Positions 1-8,518 of a stretch of 49,482 bases of DNA are shown in pieces. Origin of the DNA: Immundisolibacterales bacterium. GTDB lineage: Bacteria > Pseudomonadota > Gammaproteobacteria > HK1. The notes under the pieces were generated by a model that had not been told where the DNA came from, made no database searches, and saw only the letters and a list, made by a program, of their open reading frames with translations. Each line of letters starts with the position of its first letter. Position 1 is the first letter of the stretch. The DNA lies in contig JAPOPW010000022.1 of assembly GCA_026712715.1 (NCBI GenBank), positions 1 through 49,482 on the forward strand. Reading direction: 5' to 3'. Made by a program: the position numbers and the translations under genes.

Positions 1-174
1 CCAACCGGGCGCGGCGCTGCTGAACCCCATCGGACCGCTCCGCGACCGCCAAAAGCCGCTCGACACCCTCTCCTCGCCGTCAACAGCGAGCTCACGCAAT
101 CAATCGGCTCATCTTCAAACCTAACAAGGATCATCCCTGCCTCCGAACTCGCTGTAGCAGACTGTACGGTTGAG

Positions 175-999
175 TTGATCCTCTCTTTCCTGGACACCTT
201 GGAAGAGTGTCGTTCGAACTGCATTCGGACTCGCAACACGCGTCTTGCTGCAATAAAGTCGTTTTTCCGCTATTTGGAAATCTACAGCCCGTCCTGTCTG
301 GAGTCAGCCCGGCAAGTTCACGCGATCCCATTCAAGCAGTGGAAGCGTCCAGCCCTGACCTACCTCACGCGCGATGAGATCGAAGTCTTGCTCGCCGCCC
401 CCGGATGCAAGAAGCCCAACGACATTCGTGATCACGCCATGTTCTGGATTGCATACCCGTGCGGGCTGAGAGTCTCAGAACTCATCAACCTTACTTTCGA
501 CTCCTTGGATCATAACTTAAAGGCCATTCATGTCACTGGCAAGGGTCGTCGGGAGCGTCAGTTGCCACTGTGGACGGACACCCGCGCTGCTCTTCGCGCT
601 TGGCTGAAGATACGCCCGGGCGACCCCACCGGGCCGCTATTCCTCAACCATCACGGAGAGCAAATCACCCGGCATGGCTTTGCTTCCAGGCTGGCCGTCC
701 ACGTGCCCGTTGCTGCACGGATGGCGCCCTCCTTGGCTCGAAAGCGTGTATCGCCCCACACCCTCCGCCATACCTGCGCGATGCACATGCTCGCCGCCAC
801 GCGCGATATCGCCAGTGTCTCACTTTGGCTCGGGCATGCCACCATCGAGGCTACTGAGGCATACCTTCACCACGATTTGGATCTGAAGCTTCAGATGTTG
901 CAGGAACATGACGCACCCCGCATCCGAGCAGGTTCTTTCGGCAGCAAAGTCGATGACGTTCTTTCGATGCTCAATGACATTCGCAAGGGTCCCAAGTAG
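175..999 (+). CDS. Transposon-type tyrosine recombinase (XerC/D-like), 5' end unresolved
   Basis: Phage-integrase-family site-specific recombinase that breaks and rejoins DNA through a tyrosine. Counting from a TTG at 175 (274 residues), the catalytic set is complete: R99 in GLRVSEL, K123 in TGKGRRER, H195 and R198 in SPHTLRHT, H221 in WLGH and the nucleophile Y230. Residues 1-35 still look like the end of the core-binding domain (RTRNTRLAAIKSFFRYLE). The same frame has no stop back to base 1 and remains family-like to about base 140, but contains no ATG or clear ribosome site there. The TTG is therefore only the first formal start; the real one lies upstream, or the N-terminus has decayed. 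The sequence style matches recombinases of transposons such as the RIT elements (recombinases in trio). A second frame, bases 2-124, is also open and ends at TAA; I do not recognise it. Confidence 0.85.
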   Translation: MILSFLDTLEECRSNCIRTRNTRLAAIKSFFRYLEIYSPSCLESARQVHAIPFKQWKRPALTYLTRDEIEVLLAAPGCKKPNDIRDHAMFWIAYPCGLRVSELINLTFDSLDHNLKAIHVTGKGRRERQLPLWTDTRAALRAWLKIRPGDPTGPLFLNHHGEQITRHGFASRLAVHVPVAARMAPSLARKRVSPHTLRHTCAMHMLAATRDIASVSLWLGHATIEATEAYLHHDLDLKLQMLQEHDAPRIRAGSFGSKVDDVLSMLNDIRKGPK

Positions 1000-1469
1000 C
1001 CAGTAGCCCCGGTAGCATTCCGGACGACACTCCGCTGAACTTTCTTGAATTCGGAGGAGCTTCCACAAACAGCTTGGCGCCTTCTCGTTCCTGATGTCCT
1101 ATGTGCCGACCGGCCCTGCGTCAAGCACCGGGCAAGTTCTTCGCTATCGTGCTCTACCAAGTCTTGGGTACCTAGGGCCCTTCGACTTGACCTTCGGGGG
1201 TGGCCCGTCGTCGGCTCCCAACCGGTACTGGACGAGATCTGTATGTTCTGGCACGGTGACGCCATCCCGCAACTTCTCAGCTGCCCCTCGGTGACCTCAA
1301 GGCTGCAGCACACGAATCCTCCCGGGAACTGCCCTTTCTTGAGAGCATTGCTGAGAGATTTCGCCTTCGAGCCTTGCCCGGAATTATGCAAAGTGCGATT
1401 CTCCTTTCTCCTCTTCTTTCTTGCCTTTTCTGGATCGACTCACCATAAGATTTCTCTCTCCATAAGCCT
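1000..1469. other. Non-coding stretch between recombinase and palindrome
   Basis: About 470 bases lie between the recombinase stop and the terminal palindrome. Open frames exist on both strands but none has a recognisable domain or a good ribosome site. I read it as the non-coding end of the mobile element or as decayed coding DNA. A pyrimidine-rich run (about 1400-1435) leads into the TTATGG motif cluster. Confidence 0.4.
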
Positions 1470-1493
1470 GGTTATGGGAAGCTTCCCATAACC
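1442..1493. repeat. TTATGG inverted-repeat cluster with perfect 24-bp palindrome (candidate element end)
   Basis: Bases 1470-1493 form a perfect palindrome with arm GGTTATGGGAAG followed directly by its reverse complement. Just to the left CCATAA (about 1460-1465) and TTATGG (starting about 1472) form a 6-base inverted repeat with a 6-base spacer. Another CCATAAG copy sits near 1443. This gives four related arms within about 50 bases, a layout resembling a tyrosine-recombinase core site. The helicase frame resumes at the right edge of the palindrome, with its first usable codon at 1492. I infer a transposon terminus; its partner end is not in the window. Confidence 0.6.
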
Positions 1494-1584
1494 CGAAGAG
1501 GGCAAGTACCACCTCGACGGTCACCGTAGCTGCGAAGTTCGGCTCTCTCCGAACGAGACGCGACGGAACGAGGGCCTCTGCCCG

Positions 1585-3957
1585 GTGTGCGGGAAGCCGC
1601 TCACGGTCGGGGTCATGCACCGGGTCGAGGACCTTGCGGACCGCCCGGAGGAATCGGCCCCGCCCGCGACCGCGGGCGCCATGCAGAGCCTGATTCCGCT
1701 GCCCGAGATCCTGTCCGAGATCCACCAGGTGGGGGCGAAGAGCCGCCGGGTCGCGCAGCACTACGAGAGCCTCCTCGGGCAGCTCGGGCCGGAGCTCCCG
1801 CTCCTCAACGCGGTGCCGCTCGAGGACATCCGTCCCGCGTCGTCGTCGCTCGTCGCCGAGGCCGTCGCGCGCCTGCGGCGCCAGGAAGTGGTCCGGCACG
1901 CAGGATACGACGGGGTGTACGGCACGATCCGTCTGTTCGAGGATGCGGAGCTCCGGCGGCACACCCGGGGCGCATCGTTGTTCGACGCGGAGCCGCCGCC
2001 GCCCCGTCCGGCGCAGACCGGCCCGGCTCCGCCGCATGCGCAATCACCGGGAGACGAGGAGAGAAGCCCGTTGCGGCCGGAGAGCAGGGCCGCATCGCAC
2101 CCACCTTCGACCTCGACCCCGACCCCGACCGCGAGTGACGGGCCGGCGGTCCCGGTCGCGCCCACCGGCGACACCATCCCCGCGGCGAGGTCCGGCGACG
2201 TCCTCGCCGGGCTGGATTCCGACCAGCGCCGGGCGGCGGAGATCGTCACCGGACCGCTGCTCATCGTCGCCGGTCCCGGGTCCGGCAAGACCCGAACCCT
2301 CACCCATCGCATCGCCCACCTCGTCCGGAATCACGGCGCGGACCCGGCCGAATGCCTCGCGATCACCTTCACCCGGCGGGCCGCCGGCGAGATGCGCGAG
2401 CGCCTGCGAAACCTGCTGCCGGACCTCCACGATCGCGTCCCCCTCCACACCTTCCATTCCTTCGGGTTCGCCCTCCTCCGGGAGCGCTGGAACTCGGCCG
2501 GGCTCCAACGCGGTTTCCGGATCGCATCGGAGGCGGAGCGGGAACGTCTGCTCCGCGACACGCTCGACGTGTCCGAGCGCAAGGCACGCGCCCATCTCGC
2601 GGCCATCTCGCGGGCACGGCGCGCCGCGGCTTCGCCGGACGCGCCGGGGGACTCGGGGGCAAACGGAGGTGTACCGCGCGAAGTGGCGGATGCGTACCGC
2701 CGGGGGATGGAGCTCAGGAACTGGGTCGACTTCGATGACCTCGTCATCCGGGCCGCGGACCTGCTCGAGTCCGAGCCGGCGGTGCGCGCGGAGTGCCGGC
2801 GCCGGCACCCCTTCGTCTCCGTCGACGAGTACCAGGACGTGGACGCCGAGCAGGCCCGGCTCGTCAGTCACCTCGTTCCTCCGGGCGGCAACGTGTGCGC
2901 GATCGGAGATCCGGATCAGGCGATCTACCGCTTCCGCGGCGCGGACGCACGCTTCTTTGCGAAATTCATGGATCACCACCCGGGTACCCGGATCGTGCGA
3001 CTGGCTCGCAACTACCGTTCGGACCGGAACATCGTCGCCCTCTCCTCGCAGGTGATCGCGAAGTCCGGCTCCGGACACCGCGCGGTCCCGATCAACGACG
3101 ACGGCCCGGACCTCGTCACCTTGCACGAGGCGCCCACCGAGAAGGCGGAGGCGGAGTTCATCGTCCAGTCCCTCGAGCAGGCGCTCGGCGGACACAGCTT
3201 CTTCTCCATCGACAGCGGCCGCTCGACGCAGACGCAGGCCCGGGAACTCTCGTTCTCCGACTTCGCCATCCTCTACCGCACCGAGGCGCAGGTCCCTCCC
3301 CTCGTGGAAGCGCTGTCGCGCTCGGGCATGCCCTTCCAGCAGCGCTCGCACCGCCCCCTGCTCGAGCAACCCGGCGTCTCCGTCCTCGTGGACGGGCTGC
3401 GCGAAGGCCCGCCGGACACGCGACCGGTTTGGGAACGGCTCGCGGCGACGGCCCGATCCGGCGGCACCGGCGCCGGAGACGCCGAGGCCACGGAGGAGCG
3501 GGCCGCCCGCGACCTGCTCCGCCCGGTCGCCGAGGCGTGCGGCAACGACCTCGAACGGTTCCTCGCCGAGGTCGCGCTCGCCACCGGGATCGACGCCTGG
3601 GACCCGCGCGCGGATCGAATCTCGCTCCTCACCCTGCACGCCGCCAAGGGCCTCGAGTTCGCGGTGGTCTTCATCGCCGGCTGCGCGGACGGCCTGCTGC
3701 CGCTGACCTTCGGGGTGCCGGACCCGGAGGACGTCGAAGAGGAGCGGCGCCTCTTCTACGTCGGCGTCACCCGCGCGAAGTCGAAGCTCTTTCTCAGTCG
3801 GGCGAGGAAACGGCTCTGGCGGGGCAAGGTCCGCGAGCTGCGCCCTTCACCGTTCCTCGCCGATGTCGAGGAGAGGCTCCTCGACCGGCGCCGGTCGCGG
3901 CTCGCGGCGGGCACCGCGCAGCACCCGGACCCGCAGCTCGACCTCTTCGCTTCCTGA
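1585..3957 (+). CDS. UvrD/PcrA-like DNA helicase, C-terminal part of an EndoQ-type PHP nuclease-helicase fusion, 5'-truncated
   Basis: Superfamily 1 ATP-dependent DNA helicase. From the GTG at 1585 (790 residues) the motifs are a Q-motif (DSDQRRAA, 211-218), Walker A GPGSGKT (230-236), motif II VDEYQD near base 2821, motif III GDPDQAIYRFRG, motif IV ARNYRSD, motif V LTLHAAKGLEF and motif VI FYVGVTRAKS. All are intact. A Pro/Ala-rich linker (135-200) precedes the helicase. The frame is open back to 1492 and reads PEEGKYHLDGHRSC, then GLCPVCGKPLTVGV. This is the zinc-binding segment that follows the PHP nuclease domain in EndoQ-type proteins, so roughly the first 300 residues of the family are absent. 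The stop before it is inside the palindrome, and 1585 has no good ribosome site. Probably a broken gene; a helicase fragment may still be made. Nine bases separate it from the convergent next gene. Confidence 0.88.
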   Translation: MCGKPLTVGVMHRVEDLADRPEESAPPATAGAMQSLIPLPEILSEIHQVGAKSRRVAQHYESLLGQLGPELPLLNAVPLEDIRPASSSLVAEAVARLRRQEVVRHAGYDGVYGTIRLFEDAELRRHTRGASLFDAEPPPPRPAQTGPAPPHAQSPGDEERSPLRPESRAASHPPSTSTPTPTASDGPAVPVAPTGDTIPAARSGDVLAGLDSDQRRAAEIVTGPLLIVAGPGSGKTRTLTHRIAHLVRNHGADPAECLAITFTRRAAGEMRERLRNLLPDLHDRVPLHTFHSFGFALLRERWNSAGLQRGFRIASEAERERLLRDTLDVSERKARAHLAAISRARRAAASPDAPGDSGANGGVPREVADAYRRGMELRNWVDFDDLVIRAADLLESEPAVRAECRRRHPFVSVDEYQDVDAEQARLVSHLVPPGGNVCAIGDPDQAIYRFRGADARFFAKFMDHHPGTRIVRLARNYRSDRNIVALSSQVIAKSGSGHRAVPINDDGPDLVTLHEAPTEKAEAEFIVQSLEQALGGHSFFSIDSGRSTQTQARELSFSDFAILYRTEAQVPPLVEALSRSGMPFQQRSHRPLLEQPGVSVLVDGLREGPPDTRPVWERLAATARSGGTGAGDAEATEERAARDLLRPVAEACGNDLERFLAEVALATGIDAWDPRADRISLLTLHAAKGLEFAVVFIAGCADGLLPLTFGVPDPEDVEEERRLFYVGVTRAKSKLFLSRARKRLWRGKVRELRPSPFLADVEERLLDRRRSRLAAGTAQHPDPQLDLFAS

Positions 3958-3966
3958 ACGGCGGGG

Positions 3967-4971
3967 TCAGGCGGCGGCGCGGAAGGCGGAAGGACGGAAG
4001 GCTTCGCAGGTCGCGTCGTAGTCCTCGGCGTTGGTTGCCTGCGCGGCGACCGCCACCGTGTCGATGCCGGCTGCGTAGAACTCCCGGATCCGCCGGTAGC
4101 AGGCATCCCGGTCGCCCCACACGTACATGCGCTCGACCGCCTCGTCCGGCACGGCGGCCATGATGCGCGCCCGGTCGCGGACCTCGAAGCCCTTGCGGAT
4201 CTCCTCCGCCGCCTCGAGATAGCCCATCCGGGCAATCACGTCGCGGTAGATCATGGTGGAGCCGTAGAACGAGAAGTCGGTCCGGAAGAACCGGCGCGCC
4301 GCCGCGTCGTCGTCCGTCACCCAGACCGCGACCCGCTGGGCGATCTCGAGGTCCTCCACCCGGCGGCCGGATCGCTTCGCGCCCCGATCCACGCACTCGA
4401 GGGCCCAGGGAACCCGGTCGAGGGGGGTGAAGTGGTTGAGGATGACCCCGTCCGCAATCTCTCCCGCGAGCTCCAGCATCTTCGGCCCCATGCCGGCGAG
4501 AAAGATGGGCACCTCGCCGATGATCGGTTCCTTGAGGCGAAAGCCCCGGCTCTTGACGGTGTTGCCGTCGTAGCGCGACTTTTCCCCCGCGAAGAGCCTG
4601 CGCACGAGCTCCGTCGTCTCCCGCACCCGGCCGAGCGGCTTCTCGAACGGCACCCCGTACCAGCTCTCCACCATCGTGTGGGTCGAGGAGCCGAGCCCGA
4701 GGGCGAAGCGTCCGGGCGCCACCCGGTTGATGGCGAGGCTCGACGTTGCGATCACGGCCGGAACCCGGGTGAAGACCGGCGTGATGCCCGTGCACAGCCG
4801 CACCCGTTCCGTGCAGCCGGCGACGGTGGCGGCAAAGGTCATGGCGTCGCGCATCCCGTCGCCGTCGGGGAACCAGAGATCGTCGAAGCCTTCGCGGTCG
4901 GCCCACAGGGCGCGCTCGAATCCGCCGTTGTGCTCGGTCGTGGGACTGAGATAGAGGCCAAGTCGATTCAA
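3967..4971 (-). CDS. LLM-class flavin-dependent oxidoreductase
   Basis: Luciferase-like monooxygenase family (TIM barrel) using reduced FMN or F420; the substrate cannot be read from sequence. The chosen TTG start gives about 334 residues beginning LNRLGLYLSPTTEHN, where the first barrel strand normally begins, and has GGAG about ten bases upstream. Later segments include LWFPDGDGMRDAMTFAATVAG, TGITPVFTRVP and the family-typical FALGLGSST. GEVPIFLAGMGPKMLELAGEIADG is the usual central strand and helix. The frame stays open to 5136, but the extra residues come from the 58-base repeats and look non-coding. It is convergent with the helicase and stands alone. Family assignment is firm, function is not; an F420-dependent reductase is as likely as an FMN monooxygenase. 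Confidence 0.85.
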   Translation of the reverse strand: MNRLGLYLSPTTEHNGGFERALWADREGFDDLWFPDGDGMRDAMTFAATVAGCTERVRLCTGITPVFTRVPAVIATSSLAINRVAPGRFALGLGSSTHTMVESWYGVPFEKPLGRVRETTELVRRLFAGEKSRYDGNTVKSRGFRLKEPIIGEVPIFLAGMGPKMLELAGEIADGVILNHFTPLDRVPWALECVDRGAKRSGRRVEDLEIAQRVAVWVTDDDAAARRFFRTDFSFYGSTMIYRDVIARMGYLEAAEEIRKGFEVRDRARIMAAVPDEAVERMYVWGDRDACYRRIREFYAAGIDTVAVAAQATNAEDYDATCEAFRPSAFRAAA

Positions 4972-5089
4972 CGTCGTGTACTCCGCAATGTGCAGCTCGG
5001 TGGGGGTTCGATGAGGCTTCGGAGGCCTTCGCCGGGTCGCCGGTTCGTCTCGTCCGGTCGTCGCTTCCACGGGGCGCGGCAAACGTAGA

Positions 5090-5205
5090 CATGACTTGCG
5101 GGCGGCCTCGCTGCGTGCCCGGTCGCAGACGGTCAACCGGCCGCAAGCACGACTTGCGGGCAGACTCGCCGCGTGCCCGGCCGCGGATGGTCAACCGGCC
5201 GCAAT
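5090..5205. repeat. Two tandem 58-bp direct repeats
   Basis: Unit 1 (5090-5147) and unit 2 (5148-5205) match at roughly 50 of 58 positions. Shared blocks include GACTTGCGGGC, CGTGCCCGG and GGTCAACCGGCCGCAA. They lie in the 298-base gap between the oxidoreductase start (4971) and the dehydratase stop (5270). No coding signal is seen. They could be a duplicated 3'-UTR or regulatory segment. Confidence 0.7.
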
Positions 5206-5269
5206 CACGCCCATCGAAAGGATGCCGGCGACGATTCCCTCCTTCTCGAACCGCGGGCCGCGGGCGTCG

Positions 5270-8035
5270 TTACATCGAGAGCCCGAGACGACCGCGCGTC
5301 AACTGGAACTCCGTCACCCCGCGCGACCAGAGCCGGGGGCGGTAGCGACCCGACGCCGCATCGGCAACGAGCCCGGCAAGCTCCCCGACAAGTCCGTCCG
5401 CCGCTCGCTCCAGGGTAAGCACCCGGTCGAGGTCGCCCGCAAACCGCTCAGCTACGGCGGAATCGGCGGTGACCTGAACGAGCGGAATCATGGGGTGGGC
5501 CTGCAGCGAGGTCCGCCCGACGTGGCAGAGCATGATCTCGCACCCGGTCGCGCCGAGCCCGGTGAACGTCTCCACCGGGTTCTCGGTCGGCGCCTCCATG
5601 ACGTGAAAGCCGCGCTCGTCCGCCGGCTGCCCGAAGGCGAGCGAGACGGCGGGCGGGGCCGCCCCGTCCGGGAGCACTGCGTCGAGGAACGCCGCGCTGT
5701 CGAAAAGCCCCGGGTTGTCGGGCACGACGACCGTCGCGCCGGCCGCAACGAGCCCGGCCGCGAGCCGTCCGAACACCTCGCCCATCGCATCGGGCAGCGG
5801 GCCGTTCGCCGTGAGGGCGATGCGAAGATCCTCCGCGCCGACCTTCTCGCGGACGAGCGACGATGCGGAGTCGCCGCCGTCGCCGGGCGCTCCTCCGCCC
5901 CCTCGATCGCGCTCGCGCGCTTCCTGCGCCGCACGCGCCGCGGCCATCGCCTCGAGCTGTCCCGCCACCTTGGCGCGCACCTTCGCGATCCCGCCGTCCA
6001 TCTGCACGCTCGCCCAACCGAATCGGTCAGCCGAGAAGCCCCGCTCGGCAAGGTAGTGGCGCACCGCGTCGTTGTGGGTCTGCTCGCACCCGTGCTCGAG
6101 GAGGATCGCGTGGCGCACCGAGCGGTGCACGAGGTGGCCGAGCATCGTCCGGAGGTAGAGCTCGACCGCGTTGTTCGACCCGCACCCCTCGGTGTGCACG
6201 AGGGCGACGAAGCGCGACACGTCGCTCCAGGGAGGCGGGTTCGCATCGAGATCCTCGGCGATGATGCGCGCGACCTGTCCCGAGCAGAGGCTGGTCGGCA
6301 TCACGAGGGCGAGCTGGTCGGTGGCGACCCCGCGGTCCGTGCGCACGCCTTCCAACGCGACGGCGACGGGCGGCGCGGCGCGCACCGGCACGGGCCGGCC
6401 GCTCGGCGCCGGGCGTGCGCCCTCCTCGCGCAGGCCCTCCGTCGAGGTCCGCGGCCAGTCGCGCCAGATCGAGACCTGCGCATGCCCCGCGAGCTCACCC
6501 TTGCTCTGCCGCCCCGAGGCGATGTCGAGCGCGAGCTCGAAGGTCTCCGCCCCGAGCGCGTCCATCTCCATCCCGTCGTTGTACCGCCCCGCATTCACGT
6601 CCATCTCGTTCGCGAGGAGCTCGAAGCGCCCGCTCGTCGTCACGAACTTGAGGGTCGGCACGAACGGAAAGTTCGTGATCGAGCCGTTCCCGGTGATGAA
6701 CAGGATGAGGTTCGAGCCGGAGGCCACCTGCCCGGCGATGCTCTCGAGATCGTTCCCGGGGCTGTCCATGAAGTAGTACCCCGGCGGGCGCATGGGCTGC
6801 CCGTAGTCGATCACGTAATCGAGCCGGACCTCGGGATCCTTCTTGCGGGCGGCTCCGAGCGACTTGAGGGCGATGTTGTAGAGGCCGCGGAAGTTGTTGC
6901 CGCCGGAGGGGTTGCCCTCGGCCGAGGTGCCGTGGTTCGCGGCGTAGCGCTTGAAGTTATCGACCTTCTCGAGGAAGCGACGGGCGGTCGCCGAGTCGCG
7001 CACGCTCTCGAGCACGTAGGGCTCGGCCCCGATGAGCTCGTCGGTCTCCGCGAGGTTGGCCGAGCCGCCGTGGCGGATGACCTCCTTCGCCACCCACCCC
7101 GCGAGCGCGTTGCCGGAGACGCCGGAGAAGGCGTCGGAGCCGCCGCACTGGAGGGCGAGGCGAAGCTCCCCGACGGGCTCCGCGGTCCGCTCCGCGGAAG
7201 CCACCGCCGGCAGCCAGCCGTCGATGATGGCGCCCGCCCGGGCCACCTCCGCCTCGTACCCGCCCTCGATGCGATGGAACTGGTGGAGCACGTGGTCGAG
7301 CGGGTAGCCGCGGGCGGTCATGAAGCGCTCGAGGTCGGCGCTCGCGTACGACCCGGCGCCGTCGTCGACGGCGAGCACCGCGCCCACGTTGGGATGGACC
7401 ATGAACCCCGCGAGGACCCGCAGCACGTAGTCGAGGTTGTTCGGACGCGGACCGCCGCCGCCTTCGGTGTGGGTCACCGCGACGACGCCGTCGACGCCGC
7501 GCGGCGCCCGGCGGGCCGCCTGCTCCGCCGCGTGCCGGGCGAACCCGTTCGTCCGGGAGGTGAGCGCGAGCACGACCACGAAATTGCGGGTGCCGACGCC
7601 GCGCCCGCCGCCGCGCCGATATCCCTCGAACGCCCGGTCCGATTCGATGCGCTCGACCTGCTCGCCCGCGCGGAAGGTGCGCTCGTCCAGATCGAAGGTT
7701 TCGATCGTGTCGGTGAAGTTCGCTTCCCCGGGGAGCTCGAAGTCGATGTCGCGCTCCGCAAGCGCCTTCAGGATCTTCGCGTTGCAGACGTACTCGCCGG
7801 GCGCGAGCGGGCGCATCGCGATCCCGAAGGGCAATCCCCACGAGAGGAGCCGGTCGCCGTCCGCGATGGGCTCGCGGACGAAGCGGTGCCCCTCGAGCAC
7901 CGTGTGGGCGAGCCGGAAGCCGCGGTCTCCGTCGTCGACGTGCGTCCCCGCATCGAGGCGCCGGGTCGCGATCGCGACGTTGTCCCCGGCGGTCGGCACC
8001 CGCGCCACCCGGTCGAATGAAAGGCGCTCGGTCAT
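5270..8035 (-). CDS. UxaA-family altronate/galactarate dehydratase-like protein with duplicated core
   Basis: Predicted sugar-acid dehydratase (SAF plus GD_AH families), cytosolic and metal-dependent in the known members. The ATG at 8035 is preceded by a GAGAG element and gives 921 residues, nearly twice the usual ~500. Layout: SAF domain (about 1-96); core A (145-515) with HTEGGGG at 189-195, CGGSDAFSG at 297-305 and [14 protein letters not shown] at 447-460; core B (565-915) with LCSGQ at 583-587, HTEGCG at 614-619, EHGCEQTHN at 648-656 and a degenerate C-terminal part ([12 protein letters not shown], 837-848). Core A lacks the cysteine of HTxGCG and the GCE motif; core B has these but lacks CGGSDAFSG. 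The conserved residues are thus divided between two halves. A low-complexity Ala/Gly/Arg linker (700-725) lies in core B. It is divergent from the TRAP operon, which may import its substrate. Confidence 0.82.
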   Translation of the reverse strand: MTERLSFDRVARVPTAGDNVAIATRRLDAGTHVDDGDRGFRLAHTVLEGHRFVREPIADGDRLLSWGLPFGIAMRPLAPGEYVCNAKILKALAERDIDFELPGEANFTDTIETFDLDERTFRAGEQVERIESDRAFEGYRRGGGRGVGTRNFVVVLALTSRTNGFARHAAEQAARRAPRGVDGVVAVTHTEGGGGPRPNNLDYVLRVLAGFMVHPNVGAVLAVDDGAGSYASADLERFMTARGYPLDHVLHQFHRIEGGYEAEVARAGAIIDGWLPAVASAERTAEPVGELRLALQCGGSDAFSGVSGNALAGWVAKEVIRHGGSANLAETDELIGAEPYVLESVRDSATARRFLEKVDNFKRYAANHGTSAEGNPSGGNNFRGLYNIALKSLGAARKKDPEVRLDYVIDYGQPMRPPGYYFMDSPGNDLESIAGQVASGSNLILFITGNGSITNFPFVPTLKFVTTSGRFELLANEMDVNAGRYNDGMEMDALGAETFELALDIASGRQSKGELAGHAQVSIWRDWPRTSTEGLREEGARPAPSGRPVPVRAAPPVAVALEGVRTDRGVATDQLALVMPTSLCSGQVARIIAEDLDANPPPWSDVSRFVALVHTEGCGSNNAVELYLRTMLGHLVHRSVRHAILLEHGCEQTHNDAVRHYLAERGFSADRFGWASVQMDGGIAKVRAKVAGQLEAMAAARAAQEARERDRGGGGAPGDGGDSASSLVREKVGAEDLRIALTANGPLPDAMGEVFGRLAAGLVAAGATVVVPDNPGLFDSAAFLDAVLPDGAAPPAVSLAFGQPADERGFHVMEAPTENPVETFTGLGATGCEIMLCHVGRTSLQAHPMIPLVQVTADSAVAERFAGDLDRVLTLERAADGLVGELAGLVADAASGRYRPRLWSRGVTEFQLTRGRLGLSM

Positions 8036-8518
8036 GGCTTGTCTCTCTCCAGTCCCCAAGTTCGCGACCGCACCCTTCCCCGCGGTTCCGGTACGAGTGC
8101 GGTGCGCCCGGCAGAGCCGGCCCGCATTATCGTGGAAATCCGCCGGCCGTTCAGTGGCGGCGGGCCCCGACCCCGGCAGATCGCCCGCTCGACCCTGCCC
8201 GGGGGCCGCAATTCGGGCCGCCGGAGCGGGTCCGCGGGGCGAGGTCGCTCCCCCGGCGCGAGCCGTTCGGCGACCGGAGACTCTCGAAATACCGGGAAGA
8301 TGCGTTGCAACGCTCACTTCTGGTAGAGTCCGCCGACTGTGCGCACCTGGGACCCGCCCGACTCATCGGAATCGGGGTGGGACGCGGCGCGCGTAACGGA
8401 CGGTTGCCGGACGCTCCGAGACCGGAGTGCTCGGCGCCGTTGACGGTGAAGGAGGGATGACGGAGAGATGTCCGCATCGCTTCAGAACAACATTGCCTCG
8501 AAAGGAGGAGCGACCACC
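8036..8518. other. Divergent intergenic region (dehydratase / TRAP operon)
   Basis: A 483-base stretch between two divergent transcription units, expected to hold both promoters. I see no convincing sigma-70 pair, no gene and no clear regulator box. The plus-strand gene's ribosome site (AAAGGAGG, about 8501-8508) lies at its right end. Confidence 0.4.

Noticed and set aside
1195..1300. Short stretch reading like a glycosyltransferase fragment (EICMFWHGDAIPQL)
   Set aside because: Too short, no start, no other motif in frame; resemblance is probably chance.
5096..8020. Very long plus-strand open frame (over 900 codons) opposite the dehydratase
   Set aside because: It is the antisense shadow of a GC-rich gene; its translation is low-complexity Arg/Gly/Ala/Pro sequence with no domain.
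8305..8335. Possible promoter TTGCAA...TAGAGT upstream of the TRAP operon
   Set aside because: Spacer is only about 13 bases, too short for a sigma-70 promoter.
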